Of a stretch of 8,330 nt of DNA, positions 1 to 6,059 are shown piece after piece. The notes under the pieces were generated by a model. That model had not been told where the DNA came from. It did not search any database and worked only from the letters and a program-made list of their open reading frames with translations. Source of the stretch: Clostridiales bacterium. GTDB lineage: Bacteria > Bacillota > Clostridia > Oscillospirales > QAKW01. Made by a program: the position numbers and the translations under genes. The stretch spans positions 1 to 8,330 of the forward strand of contig QAKW01000094.1 in the NCBI GenBank assembly GCA_003343605.1, given 5' to 3'. The stretch's first letter is position 1, and each line of letters starts with the position of its first letter.

Positions 1-1297
1 GGCTTGTTGCCGCGGGAACGCGAACAGAAGTCTGCGTTGTTTCGGCGTTCCCCATGGCGGCGTCTGCACCGGCCAGAGGCTTGGCGCCGGCCGATAATAC
101 AGGCTTTTTTGAAGCCGAGCCGTAATACGAAACAATGGAATCCCGCGCACCAAGCGGATTATCCATCATCATTGCATAACGAAAAAAGCAATGCCCGGCA
201 TAGCTTGATTTTGCCGCCGCATAGGCGATTTGGCGTTCCATAATCTCGCCGCTTTCCCAGCCGGCCTCTTCCGTGCCAACTTTATAGAGCGCAATACCGA
301 TATAAAGTTTCATATTGTTTGCGCTGCACAACCGGTCCCACCAATCTACCAAAACATCATAGGGAGCGGCCTTGTTTTCAAAGCTCCAGTAAATCTGCGG
401 GCAGATATAATCAAGCCAGCCGCGCTCCACCCATGTTTTACTGTCGGAAAAGATCGCCGTGTAAGAACTCATGCCGCTGGTGGCGCTGCCGGCACTGTTG
501 ACCGACTGATTGGCCCAGATGCCAAAGGGGCTGATGCCGAACGCAACGTTTTTATTAAGGGTTTTAATCAGTTTATAGGTAGATTCCACCAGTGTATTTA
601 CCGCATTGCGGCGAAAATCTTCCAGAGATAGGCCGCCGCCGTATTGGGAAAAGGCCGCGCTGTCATCGAATCCGCTGAGATTATAGGGATAAAAATAATC
701 ATCGAAATGGATTCCATCGATCTCATAATTGCGCACCAGCTCGGAAATTCCATTTAAAATCAACTGCCGCGCTTCCGGCAGGCCGGGATTATAATAAACG
801 CCGGAATCGCTGGTAATTGTATATTCAGGATGAACAACAGCCGGATTATCAGCCGAAAGACCGCTCCAGACATCGCTGCCGCTGCCGATCCGATAGGGGT
901 TGATCCAGGCATGCAGCGCAATGCCGGCGGCATGGGCCTTTTCAATAAAATAAGCCAGCGGATCGAAATTCCCCTCGGGTGCAACGCCCTGTTTTCCCGA
1001 AAGGTAAACACTCCAGGGAAAAACCTCCGAACGGTAAAGCGCATCGCCATTGGGCCGCACCTGGAAAAAAATCGTGTTAATTCCGGTATTTTTACAATTG
1101 ATTACAATCTGATCGATTTCCTTCATCAGATCAAGCGACCCCAGGCCCTGCCGGGAAGGAAAATCCAGATTGCCGACACTGCAGACCCAGCAGGCGCGCA
1201 CCTCTTCGGCCGCTTCTGTCTGGCGGCAGCCGATAAACGAAAATGCGTTCATAAAGGTAAAAACAATAATTAATAATAGGCTGCCTGCTTTTTTCAT
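1..1297 (-). CDS. GHL10/DUF187 family glycosidase-like lipoprotein (3' end outside window)
   Basis: Secreted protein of the glycosyl-hydrolase-like 10 family (DUF187, YngK-like). The frame stays open from the ATG at 1297 to the left edge, giving 432 residues without a stop. A signal peptide covers residues 1-23. The sequence F-I-G-C puts a likely lipidated Cys at 24, although Phe at -3 is not the usual lipobox residue. The (beta/alpha)8-like domain spans about 33-390. Family landmarks are NLDFPS (43-48), FFQVRPNGDALY (77-88), HAWINPYR (129-136), DGIHFDDYFYPY (194-205), FGISPFGIW (253-261) and DYICPQIYW (296-304). Acidic residues in the HFDD segment are plausible catalytic candidates, but this is inferred. 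From about 395 the protein turns into an Ala/Gly/Ser/Thr-rich linker, so another domain may follow beyond the edge. The start is supported by AGGAG seven bases upstream. Members are thought to act on cell-surface or peptidoglycan-related glycans; the substrate here is unknown. It forms its own unit after the terminator at 1418-1449. Confidence 0.9.
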   Translation of the reverse strand, partial: MKKAGSLLLIIVFTFMNAFSFIGCRQTEAAEEVRACWVCSVGNLDFPSRQGLGSLDLMKEIDQIVINCKNTGINTIFFQVRPNGDALYRSEVFPWSVYLSGKQGVAPEGNFDPLAYFIEKAHAAGIALHAWINPYRIGSGSDVWSGLSADNPAVVHPEYTITSDSGVYYNPGLPEARQLILNGISELVRNYEIDGIHFDDYFYPYNLSGFDDSAAFSQYGGGLSLEDFRRNAVNTLVESTYKLIKTLNKNVAFGISPFGIWANQSVNSAGSATSGMSSYTAIFSDSKTWVERGWLDYICPQIYWSFENKAAPYDVLVDWWDRLCSANNMKLYIGIALYKVGTEEAGWESGEIMERQIAYAAAKSSYAGHCFFRYAMMMDNPLGARDSIVSYYGSASKKPVLSAGAKPLAGADAAMGNAETTQTSVRVPAATS

Positions 1298-1417
1298 GCT
1301 CCTTCTCCTTTACGTAAACCCGTTTGTTCCCCGATCGGCCAGCGGCACTTGCCATCCGAGAGGCGGCTATGAACCCGCATCTGTACCGGTGTTATCATTC
1401 ATGTCCTCATTCTATGC
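1298..1417 (-). other. GC-rich intergenic leader before the GHL10 gene, no known RNA family
   Basis: This 120-base gap carries the upstream region of the GHL10 gene. It ends in a purine-rich stretch at 1300-1311 holding the ribosome binding site (AGGAG seven bases before the ATG). The middle is much more GC-rich than the flanks and has short self-complementary pieces: CCGATCGG (1331-1338), GGCAAGTGCC on the coding strand, TCGG/CCGA arms around it, and the palindrome TTTACGTAAA (1309-1318). I compared it from memory with T-box, cobalamin, c-di-GMP, c-di-AMP (ydaO), SAM, TPP and FMN elements and saw no conserved core. No convincing promoter is visible. TAGAAT (1414-1409) is a fair -10 but has no -35 at normal spacing, and TTTGCA followed 18 bases later by GATAAC is weak. 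It may simply be a structured 5' untranslated region. Confidence 0.35.
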
Positions 1418-1449
1418 AAAAAGTCTTATACAAATGTATAAGACTTTTT
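1418..1449 (-). terminator. Intrinsic terminator of the rluB-lipoprotein unit
   Basis: A perfect inverted repeat has 15-base arms (1418-1432 and 1435-1449) around two bases. In practice it would be a 14-bp stem with an ATTT loop. It starts six bases past the stop codon of the second lipoprotein gene and ends in TTTTT on the coding strand. The other end is a run of A, so the hairpin could also stop plus-strand transcription. The stem is A/T-rich, with only three G-C pairs in 14, so efficiency is uncertain. Confidence 0.8.
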
Positions 1450-1454
1450 CATCC

Positions 1455-1901
1455 TTAAAAACGTTCAGGTTCCGTATCCTCTTCTTCATAGTCCAAATTG
1501 TCGTATAAGGTCTTAAACGTTTCAAAAATCTTCTTGTCTTTATAAACATAGGGGATCTGATCATAAAAAGCCATGTCCTCCGTGAGGATCAGATGATGGT
1601 CTTTATCTCCGCGCAGAATAATAATCAGCGGAAAATCCGTAATGGGATGCGGCTCGTTTCTGGAAGCGCGTTCAACCGAAAGCGTGCGGATCATGGTGCA
1701 GATTTCTTCAATATCCGTCTGGTTGCTGACCAGCTTGCGGCGAAAATAGGCAGTGCCCTCTTCATTAAAATATTCCCGTTGAAATTCGATGCCCTTCACC
1801 ATCTCCTGCGGAATGGAGAAGGAATCTTTCTGCACCTTAAAATTGCAGCCGCTGCAAAGCAGCAGCACCGCGGCCATAAAAATTGCGGTCCATTTTTTCA
1901 T
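1455..1901 (-). CDS. Small lipoprotein of unknown function
   Basis: Predicted exported lipoprotein of 148 residues that I do not recognise. A short basic N-terminus (MKKW) and hydrophobic segment (7-15) lead to C-S-G-C, so Cys19 is the likely lipid anchor; Cys at -3 is unusual. The mature part alternates short beta-type stretches and helices: FPLIIILRGD (about 90-99), HHLILTEDMAFYDQIPYVY (about 102-120), then a helix KIFETFKTLYDNL. It ends in a strongly acidic tail (EEEDTEPE). No catalytic motif is evident. Translation should be efficient: AAGGAG lies eight bases before the ATG and its first bases form part of the stop codon of the previous gene (TAAGGAG), with 12 bases between the two genes. 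It is the last gene of the rluB unit, followed at once by the terminator. Together with the preceding lipoprotein it may form a functional pair (inference from adjacency only). Confidence 0.8.
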   Translation of the reverse strand: MKKWTAIFMAAVLLLCSGCNFKVQKDSFSIPQEMVKGIEFQREYFNEEGTAYFRRKLVSNQTDIEEICTMIRTLSVERASRNEPHPITDFPLIIILRGDKDHHLILTEDMAFYDQIPYVYKDKKIFETFKTLYDNLDYEEEDTEPERF

Positions 1902-1913
1902 TTCCTGTTCTCC

Positions 1914-2546
1914 TTATGAAAGCGCGCCGACTGAAGAAGCCAAAACCGCCGCGTTCACACCGTCTACCGTACAATAATATACCGTATCGTTCAGCATGGA
2001 AATAAAGCGGATTTCATATTGCTCCAGCTCTCCCGGCGCACTCAGGGCAATCTGTACGTAATCATAATAAAATTCCAGATTCGTGCTGAACGCCTTAACC
2101 CCGCTGGAAATGGCTTTTTCGCTGTCCACCGGTAAAGAGGCCGCATCGATTGCCCGGCATTCCCGCACCATTTGAAACGGCGTGATCCCGTCTTTGGCAT
2201 AATTTGCCCGGCCAAACCGTTCAACATGGCCGGTTTTGGAATCAACCTCCGAAACATAAATATCCGAATAGGCCGCCTTATCCGGAAGCGCTGCGGTATA
2301 ATAGAGCTTCACGGTACCGTTGCCGTCGCTGTTGAGGATCATTTCGAGGCCGTATAACGCCAGATCTGTTTTCTTTTTATTTTTCAGATAATCTTTCATG
2401 GCGGCGGCAATGGTTACCGCCGTATTATTTGTTTTACCCAGGCTGCTCTCGCTTTCGAAAAGATCACCGATCACCGGAATCGAGCAAGACGATGCCATCA
2501 TAAGCAGCGCTGCCGAAAGCAATACCGCCAACACCTTTTTTTTCAT
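1914..2546 (-). CDS. Lipoprotein of unknown function, possible tandem PepSY-like folds
   Basis: Predicted lipoprotein of 210 residues. The signal peptide MKKK plus hydrophobic 5-17 leads to A-S-S-C with Cys21 as the expected lipidation site, a good lipobox. I do not recognise the family. The mature part seems to contain two similar halves. Each has a helix followed by a beta-hairpin ending in a V-D-x-x-x-x-x-V type strand turn: SDIYVSEVDSKTGHVERF (94-111), and YEIRFISMLNDTVYY with TVDGVNAAVL (177-202). This resembles the PepSY/YpeB layout seen in some secreted protease-regulating and spore proteins, but the resemblance is by eye and weak. The gene starts ten bases after rluB. The rluB stop codon is inside the ribosome binding site (TGAGGG, eight bases before the ATG), so translation is probably coupled. 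No enzyme motif is visible. Confidence 0.8.
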   Translation of the reverse strand: MKKKVLAVLLSAALLMMASSCSIPVIGDLFESESSLGKTNNTAVTIAAAMKDYLKNKKKTDLALYGLEMILNSDGNGTVKLYYTAALPDKAAYSDIYVSEVDSKTGHVERFGRANYAKDGITPFQMVRECRAIDAASLPVDSEKAISSGVKAFSTNLEFYYDYVQIALSAPGELEQYEIRFISMLNDTVYYCTVDGVNAAVLASSVGALS

Positions 2547-2556
2547 CTTTATGCCC

Positions 2557-3285
2557 TCATAAGCTATATAAATAATCGATCTCTTTGGCCGTTAACGCCC
2601 GGTATTGCCCCGCACGAAGCGTTCCGATAGAAAGTGCTGCAACCTTGTCCCTTTTCAGGCGGAGAAGCTCCAGCCCCAAAGCAGCGCACATTTTGCGGAT
2701 TTCCCGGTTTTTCCCTTCATAAAGCGTCAGATAAAAAACCGTCCGGTCATCCTTGACTTCTAAAATTTCAACCTCCGCCGGGCGGGTGGTGTAGCCGTCT
2801 TCTTCAATATGGATCCCTGTATTAAATGCCTTGAGATGTTCGCGCGTCAGCGCGCCTTTGATAATGACGCGGTAGGTTTTGGGAATATGATTGCCGGGGT
2901 GGGTCAGCTTATTGGCAAGCGCACCATCGTTGGTTAAAAGCAGAAGACCCTCGCTCTCCTTATCCAGGCGGCCAATCGGATAAAGCCGCAGCCGCTCCCT
3001 GGCGATCAGATCTGCAACGCATTTGCGCCCCTGCTCATCATGCATGGTCGTGATATAACCGCGTGGCTTATAAAGCATCAGCGTCACCCGCGTGCCGGTT
3101 TGCGGCTTAATGATCTTTTCATCGATGCGAATCACGTCTTTCAGGCCGTCGGTTTTATCACCAAGTACAGCGGTCCGCCCATTGCAGGTAACTCTTCCCG
3201 CTTCGATCAGTGCTTCCGCTGCGCGGCGGGAACAGACCCCGCATTCCGCAATATATTTTTGTATTCTGATGGAATCCTTTTGCAT
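2557..3285 (-). CDS. rluB: Ribosomal large subunit pseudouridine synthase, RluB/RsuA type
   Basis: Isomerises a uridine in ribosomal RNA to pseudouridine; in the RluB subfamily the target is in helix 80 of 23S rRNA. The 242-residue length is normal. An N-terminal S4 RNA-binding domain spans about 5-60 (RIQKYIAECGVCSRRAAEALI). The catalytic domain follows with KPRGY (73-77), the RsuA-family signature GRLDKESEGLLLLTND at 105-120 with catalytic Asp108, KTYRV (136-140), and EGKNREIRKM (190-199). No key residue is missing. The ATG at 3285 has only a weak purine stretch (AAAAGAGA) upstream. Its own promoter at 3317-3345 lies just before it, partly inside the end of the carboxypeptidase gene. Two lipoprotein genes follow with gaps of 10 and 12 bases. 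In Bacillus subtilis rluB also lies after dacB, which supports the name. RluB, RluE, RluF and RsuA are hard to separate by eye. Confidence 0.93.
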   Translation of the reverse strand: MQKDSIRIQKYIAECGVCSRRAAEALIEAGRVTCNGRTAVLGDKTDGLKDVIRIDEKIIKPQTGTRVTLMLYKPRGYITTMHDEQGRKCVADLIARERLRLYPIGRLDKESEGLLLLTNDGALANKLTHPGNHIPKTYRVIIKGALTREHLKAFNTGIHIEEDGYTTRPAEVEILEVKDDRTVFYLTLYEGKNREIRKMCAALGLELLRLKRDKVAALSIGTLRAGQYRALTAKEIDYLYSL

Positions 3286-3316
3286 ATCATTCTCTTTTCT
3301 TTTGTTGTCTTTATAT

Positions 3317-3345
3317 ATTGTACCTTTTTTTTATTGCTTTTTCAA
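3317..3345 (-). promoter_or_regulatory. Sigma-A-type promoter for the rluB unit
   Basis: On the minus strand TTGAAA (3345-3340) is followed after exactly 17 bases by TACAAT (3322-3317). Each matches the vegetative consensus at five of six positions with ideal spacing. The spacer is A-rich. The -35 lies within the last codons of the carboxypeptidase gene. Transcription would begin near 3310, giving an rluB leader of about 25 bases. There is no hairpin terminator between the carboxypeptidase stop (3331) and rluB, so readthrough from upstream may also contribute. Confidence 0.75.
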
Positions 3346-4431
3346 GAATAATCGTCGAAAAAAGCGAAATATTCTCGTAATAAATAGTTCCTTTTTTATT
3401 GGCGCCTCAACCGCTTCGGTTAAAACCAGCGGGCTTTCGCTGATTTTAACGCCCCGATACCAGAATTCCACCGTTCCGGCAACATCACCCGCCTCCCGGT
3501 TCCCATAAACAAACGGACCGGCAAGCACCTTTGTTTCAATCGAACCATCGTATTGAAACAGATTGCCGCATACCTTATCGCAATTGACCGCATTCACGGT
3601 TCCGCCCCCGGCCAGCGGAAGAGAAACCGAAAAGCTTTCCTTTTCCGCCAGCGTTACGTTGGAGAGTGTCTGGAACCATTTCTCATAAGCTTCTGTGTGT
3701 ATATTCCAGTCGTCCCTGCGGCCGAGGGTCACACAGATCAGGGGAGCCCCTTCCCGCTGCGCAACGGTAACAAGGCAGCGGCCGGCCTCCATTGTATAGC
3801 CGGTTTTTCCGCCGATACATCCATCGTAAATCGAAAGCAGCTTATTGTGATTCACAATGGTATGCCCTTTTACCGTATAACGCTTTGTTCCGGTAATCAC
3901 GCGGAACTGCTCGTTTTCCATCGCAGCGGCCATAATCATGGCCAGTTCCCGCGCAGTAGTTTGATGCCCTTGTGCGCTCAAGCCGTTTGGATTTTCAAAA
4001 TGGGTTTTGGTGAGCCCCAGATCTGCCGCCTTGCGGTTCATCATCGCCACAAATTCGGCCACGCTTTCCCCGCCTGCATACCAGGCAAGCGCCACCGCGC
4101 AGTCGTTTGCCGATTGCAGCATCAGCCCATATAACAATTCTTCAACCGTGTAGGTTTCCCCGGCTTTGATGTAAAGTGAAGACCCTTCTACGCCAGCCGC
4201 TTCCGCCGGAATGACCACCGCGTCTGAAAGGCCAACACGTTCAAGCACCACCAGCGCGGTCATGATTTTGGTCGTGCTGGCCATCGGCAGGCAGGCATCG
4301 CCGTTTTCTTCCTCCAAAACCGTTCCTGTACGTCCGTCCATCACAAGAAAGGCCCCGCTGCCGGCAGATGCAGGCAAAGGCGCCGAAACCAACATCAGAA
4401 ATATCAGAAGCAAACTTAACCATTTTTTCAA
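3331..4431 (-). CDS. dacB: D-alanyl-D-alanine carboxypeptidase (S11 family, DacB/DacF-like PBP)
   Basis: Low-molecular-weight penicillin-binding protein that removes the terminal D-Ala from peptidoglycan stem peptides outside the membrane. Counting 366 residues from the TTG at 4431: signal peptide 1-23 (cleavage after ASA), active-site STTK at 52-55 (nucleophile Ser52), SAN at 107-109, KTG at 209-211, then the C-terminal beta-domain. The tail (about 347-366) is a cationic amphipathic helix of the type that anchors PBP5-like enzymes to the membrane. I chose TTG because AGGTGA lies five bases upstream and it gives a normal M-K-K-W signal peptide. The frame is open further upstream, to ATGs at 4449 and 4524, but those starts lack a good ribosome binding site, and the latter adds a lysine-rich stretch overlapping ytfJ. 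Position between ytfJ/scpB and rluB matches Bacillus dacB (sporulation, cortex modification). A vegetative DacA-like or DacF-like role cannot be excluded. Confidence 0.88.
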   Translation of the reverse strand: MKKWLSLLLIFLMLVSAPLPASAGSGAFLVMDGRTGTVLEEENGDACLPMASTTKIMTALVVLERVGLSDAVVIPAEAAGVEGSSLYIKAGETYTVEELLYGLMLQSANDCAVALAWYAGGESVAEFVAMMNRKAADLGLTKTHFENPNGLSAQGHQTTARELAMIMAAAMENEQFRVITGTKRYTVKGHTIVNHNKLLSIYDGCIGGKTGYTMEAGRCLVTVAQREGAPLICVTLGRRDDWNIHTEAYEKWFQTLSNVTLAEKESFSVSLPLAGGGTVNAVNCDKVCGNLFQYDGSIETKVLAGPFVYGNREAGDVAGTVEFWYRGVKISESPLVLTEAVEAPIKKELFITRIFRFFRRLFLKKQ

Positions 4432-4464
4432 AAAAATCACCTGCCCCATTATACGGGCAGGTGA
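4430..4464 (-). terminator. Intrinsic terminator of the lon-ytfJ operon, overlapping the dacB ribosome binding site and start
   Basis: On the minus strand a 10-bp stem (4464-4455 pairing with 4446-4437, arms TCACCTGCCC/GGGCAGGTGA) encloses an 8-base loop GTATAATG and is followed directly by seven T (4436-4430). This is a textbook Rho-independent terminator beginning seven bases after the ytfJ stop. The descending arm contains AGGTGA, the ribosome binding site of the next gene, and the last two Ts belong to that gene's TTG start codon. Readthrough RNA would therefore have its translation start hidden in the hairpin. Confidence 0.8.
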
Positions 4465-4477
4465 CCGGGTATTATTC
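4448..4477 (-). promoter_or_regulatory. Possible promoter for the carboxypeptidase gene inside the terminator
   Basis: The hairpin loop contains a perfect TATAAT (4453-4448), but 17 bases upstream there is no TTGACA-like box (AATAAT). Read as a sporulation sigma-E promoter, GAATAAT (4477-4471) and CGTATAAT (4455-4448) lie 15 bases apart. They match the Bacillus consensus (kmATATT and CATACAnT, recalled) at 6 of 7 positions and about 6 of 8. A transcript from here would start near 4441, keep the ribosome binding site and lose the 5' arm of the hairpin. The site is tentative. Confidence 0.35.
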
Positions 4478-4870
4478 TTCCTTTTGCTCTTTTTCTTCCT
4501 TTTGTTCTTTTTTATTGCGCACATAACCGGCGATTTTATCGATTACATCCGGAACCAGGTCTACCAGTTTGTCCATCCCGGATTCGGATTCGCTGATCGG
4601 CAGCATCCGGATATTATCTCCGCGCACTACCAGAAAACAAAGCGGGATCACCTTCATACAACCGCCGGCGCCGCCGCCGAAATGCTCATTTTGAGGCTGC
4701 GCGCCAAAACCGCTTCCGCCGCTTACAAAACCGCAGGATACTTTGGAGATCGGAATCAGCGTGATTTCTTCATTTACCGTTATGGGGTCCCCGATGACCG
4801 TATCAACGTCAACCAGATTTTTCAGCCCCCCCAAAGCGCCGTTTAAAACAGATTCCACTTTATTATCCAT
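4472..4870 (-). CDS. ytfJ: YtfJ/GerW family sporulation protein
   Basis: Small protein (132 residues) of the Spore_YtfJ family. In Bacillus subtilis the homologue (GerW) is made during sporulation and needed for normal spore germination linked to the cortex lytic enzyme SleB; its biochemical activity is not known. The family core is clear: an N-terminal helix (1-20), GDPITVNEEITLIPISKVSCGF (27-48), the glycine-rich run around FGGGAGG (64-70), and the strand IPLCFLVVRGDNIRMLPI (75-92), then a helix. Two features are odd. Cys at 46, 71 and 78 is more than I expect in this family. The C-terminus (119-132) is a lysine/glutamate repeat. AAGGAG lies nine bases before the ATG. The start overlaps the end of the DUF2953 gene by eight bases, so translation is probably coupled. 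It is the last gene before the terminator. The same DUF2953-YtfJ pair occurs in Bacillus (ytfI-ytfJ). Confidence 0.9.
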   Translation of the reverse strand: MDNKVESVLNGALGGLKNLVDVDTVIGDPITVNEEITLIPISKVSCGFVSGGSGFGAQPQNEHFGGGAGGCMKVIPLCFLVVRGDNIRMLPISESESGMDKLVDLVPDVIDKIAGYVRNKKEQKEEKEQKEE

Positions 4871-5453
4871 TTTTCAGATCTCCTTTATTTTCGTTATGAG
4901 TTAGTATACCACTAAATGCCAAATAAATCAATAAAAAAAGAATTCTGGCCAGGCTGGTACTGGCAACCGCTTCCCCCTGGATTTCGGGGCTGGTACGTTC
5001 AAAATCCGGTATAATCCGCACGTTCCATCTTTCCAGTGGAAAAATCGGTGAAAGCACCGCGGCAGCAAGCTCCACCAGTGCGTTCGCCCCACCGTAGGCC
5101 AGCGCAAGATCACCCGGATCCTCATTGCCGATCCATATATGCAGCCGCAGCTTATGAACTGTTAGAACCATTTTTATAAGATCGGGTGACTTTTTTATGA
5201 TTTTCCATAGGGCGGCACGATCGATCTTCCTTGCTTCCGGATTTGTTTCAGATGCCTTTTCGGATTGCTTCTCTGCTTTGCTTTTCTGTTTTATTTTTTT
5301 CCAGGGCTTTTTTTCCTTGAGCGGATAAATTTTAAATAACGGCCCGAAAAATCCGGCCCGGATCAGCAGGTCGTCCTGATAATGGATTTTCAGCACAACC
5401 GGCGCCAGCAGCAAAAACAGCAGCACCGCCAACACAATCAAAAAAACCTTCAT
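4863..5453 (-). CDS. DUF2953 membrane protein, YtfI-like
   Basis: Protein of 196 residues that I assign to DUF2953, the family of Bacillus YtfI, whose molecular role is not known. One transmembrane helix covers about 3-21. A conserved short beta region follows (DLLIRAGFFGPLFKIYPL, 28-45), then a lysine/glutamate-rich, probably disordered segment (47-76). The conserved part resumes at HKLRLHIWIGNEDPGDLALAYGGANAL (100-126), where G-x-x-D-P and A-x-x-Y-G are the most recognisable family elements. A second hydrophobic stretch (170-184) probably forms another membrane helix. The gene starts two bases after scpB, with GGAG eight bases before the ATG, and overlaps ytfJ by eight bases. Its constant pairing with YtfJ suggests a shared function in sporulation or spore germination, perhaps membrane placement (inference). 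Confidence 0.85.
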   Translation of the reverse strand: MKVFLIVLAVLLFLLLAPVVLKIHYQDDLLIRAGFFGPLFKIYPLKEKKPWKKIKQKSKAEKQSEKASETNPEARKIDRAALWKIIKKSPDLIKMVLTVHKLRLHIWIGNEDPGDLALAYGGANALVELAAAVLSPIFPLERWNVRIIPDFERTSPEIQGEAVASTSLARILFLLIYLAFSGILTHNENKGDLKNG

Positions 5454-5455
5454 TT

Positions 5456-6058
5456 TTATTCTCCGGCGCCGGCCGCTGCCAGTTCCTCCCGGGGCTGAAG
5501 CACATCATCGAATGTTTGCTGCCCCTCAACTTCATCACCAGGCCGCTCCATTCTCGGCAGGGCCGGAAGTTCATCCAGCGCATGCAGCCCGAAGCAGCGC
5601 AGAAAATCAGGTGTCGTACCGTAAAGCCAGGGCCTGCCCGGTGCGTCGAGCCTTCCTTTTTCTTCGATCAGCCCTTTTTCCACCAGCGCATTCATGCCAT
5701 AAAAGCAGTCAACGCCCCGAATCTGTTCCACATACGCCTTCGTAACCGGCTGGTTATAGGCCACAATGGAAAGGATCTCCAGCGCGGCGTTTGAAAGCGG
5801 CGTGTTTCTGCGGTGATCCAGCGCCTTGCGGGTAATCTCGCCATAATAGCTGGAAGAACACATCTGATAGGAGTGATCCAGCGTCAGAATGTCGATACCA
5901 CGGTTTTCCCTGCGGTAGGATTCCCGCAGCGTATCAACAATTTCTTTCAGCCGCTCGGGTGCAATTTCCAATACTTCCGAAAGCTTTTTTTGTTCGATCG
6001 GCGCGCCGCTGGCAAAAAGGATCGATTCCACTGCGCCGCTTATATATTCAAGTTCCAT
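5456..6058 (-). CDS. scpB: Segregation and condensation protein B
   Basis: ScpB is the winged-helix kleisin-associated subunit of the SMC-ScpA-ScpB complex that loads at and organises the chromosome origin region in the nucleoid. The 200-residue protein has two winged-helix domains, about 1-80 and 85-160. Strong family segments are SGAVESILFASG (7-18), NTPLSNAALEILSIVAYNQP (85-104), VEQIRGVD (109-116) and GRPWLYGTT with DFLRCFGL (141-157). The C-terminal 40 residues are a variable acidic/proline tail. The frame is open upstream to an ATG at 6163, but I start at 6058 because AAGGAG lies seven bases before it, the protein then begins like other ScpB proteins, and the longer form would overlap scpA by 100 bases. 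It begins one base after the scpA stop and is followed two bases later by the DUF2953 gene, consistent with tight co-translation. Confidence 0.95.
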   Translation of the reverse strand: MELEYISGAVESILFASGAPIEQKKLSEVLEIAPERLKEIVDTLRESYRRENRGIDILTLDHSYQMCSSSYYGEITRKALDHRRNTPLSNAALEILSIVAYNQPVTKAYVEQIRGVDCFYGMNALVEKGLIEEKGRLDAPGRPWLYGTTPDFLRCFGLHALDELPALPRMERPGDEVEGQQTFDDVLQPREELAAAGAGE

Positions 6059-6059
6059 G

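Noticed and set aside
230..1273. Long open frames on the plus strand (for example 230-631 and 830-1273)
   Set aside because: They are antisense to a fully convincing GHL10-family protein, have no ribosome binding site or recognisable product, and have the composition of shadow frames. The same holds for all other plus-strand frames in the window.
1340..1390. tRNA-like T-arm (GGGTTCATAG flanked by GCGG/CCGC on the minus strand)
   Set aside because: The neighbouring sequence cannot form an acceptor stem or anticodon arm on either strand, so this is not a tRNA gene.
4432..4524. N-terminal extension of the carboxypeptidase to the ATG at 4524 or 4449
   Set aside because: It would put a lysine-rich segment in front of a normal signal peptide, read through the terminator hairpin and overlap ytfJ. 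The TTG at 4431 has a far better ribosome binding site.
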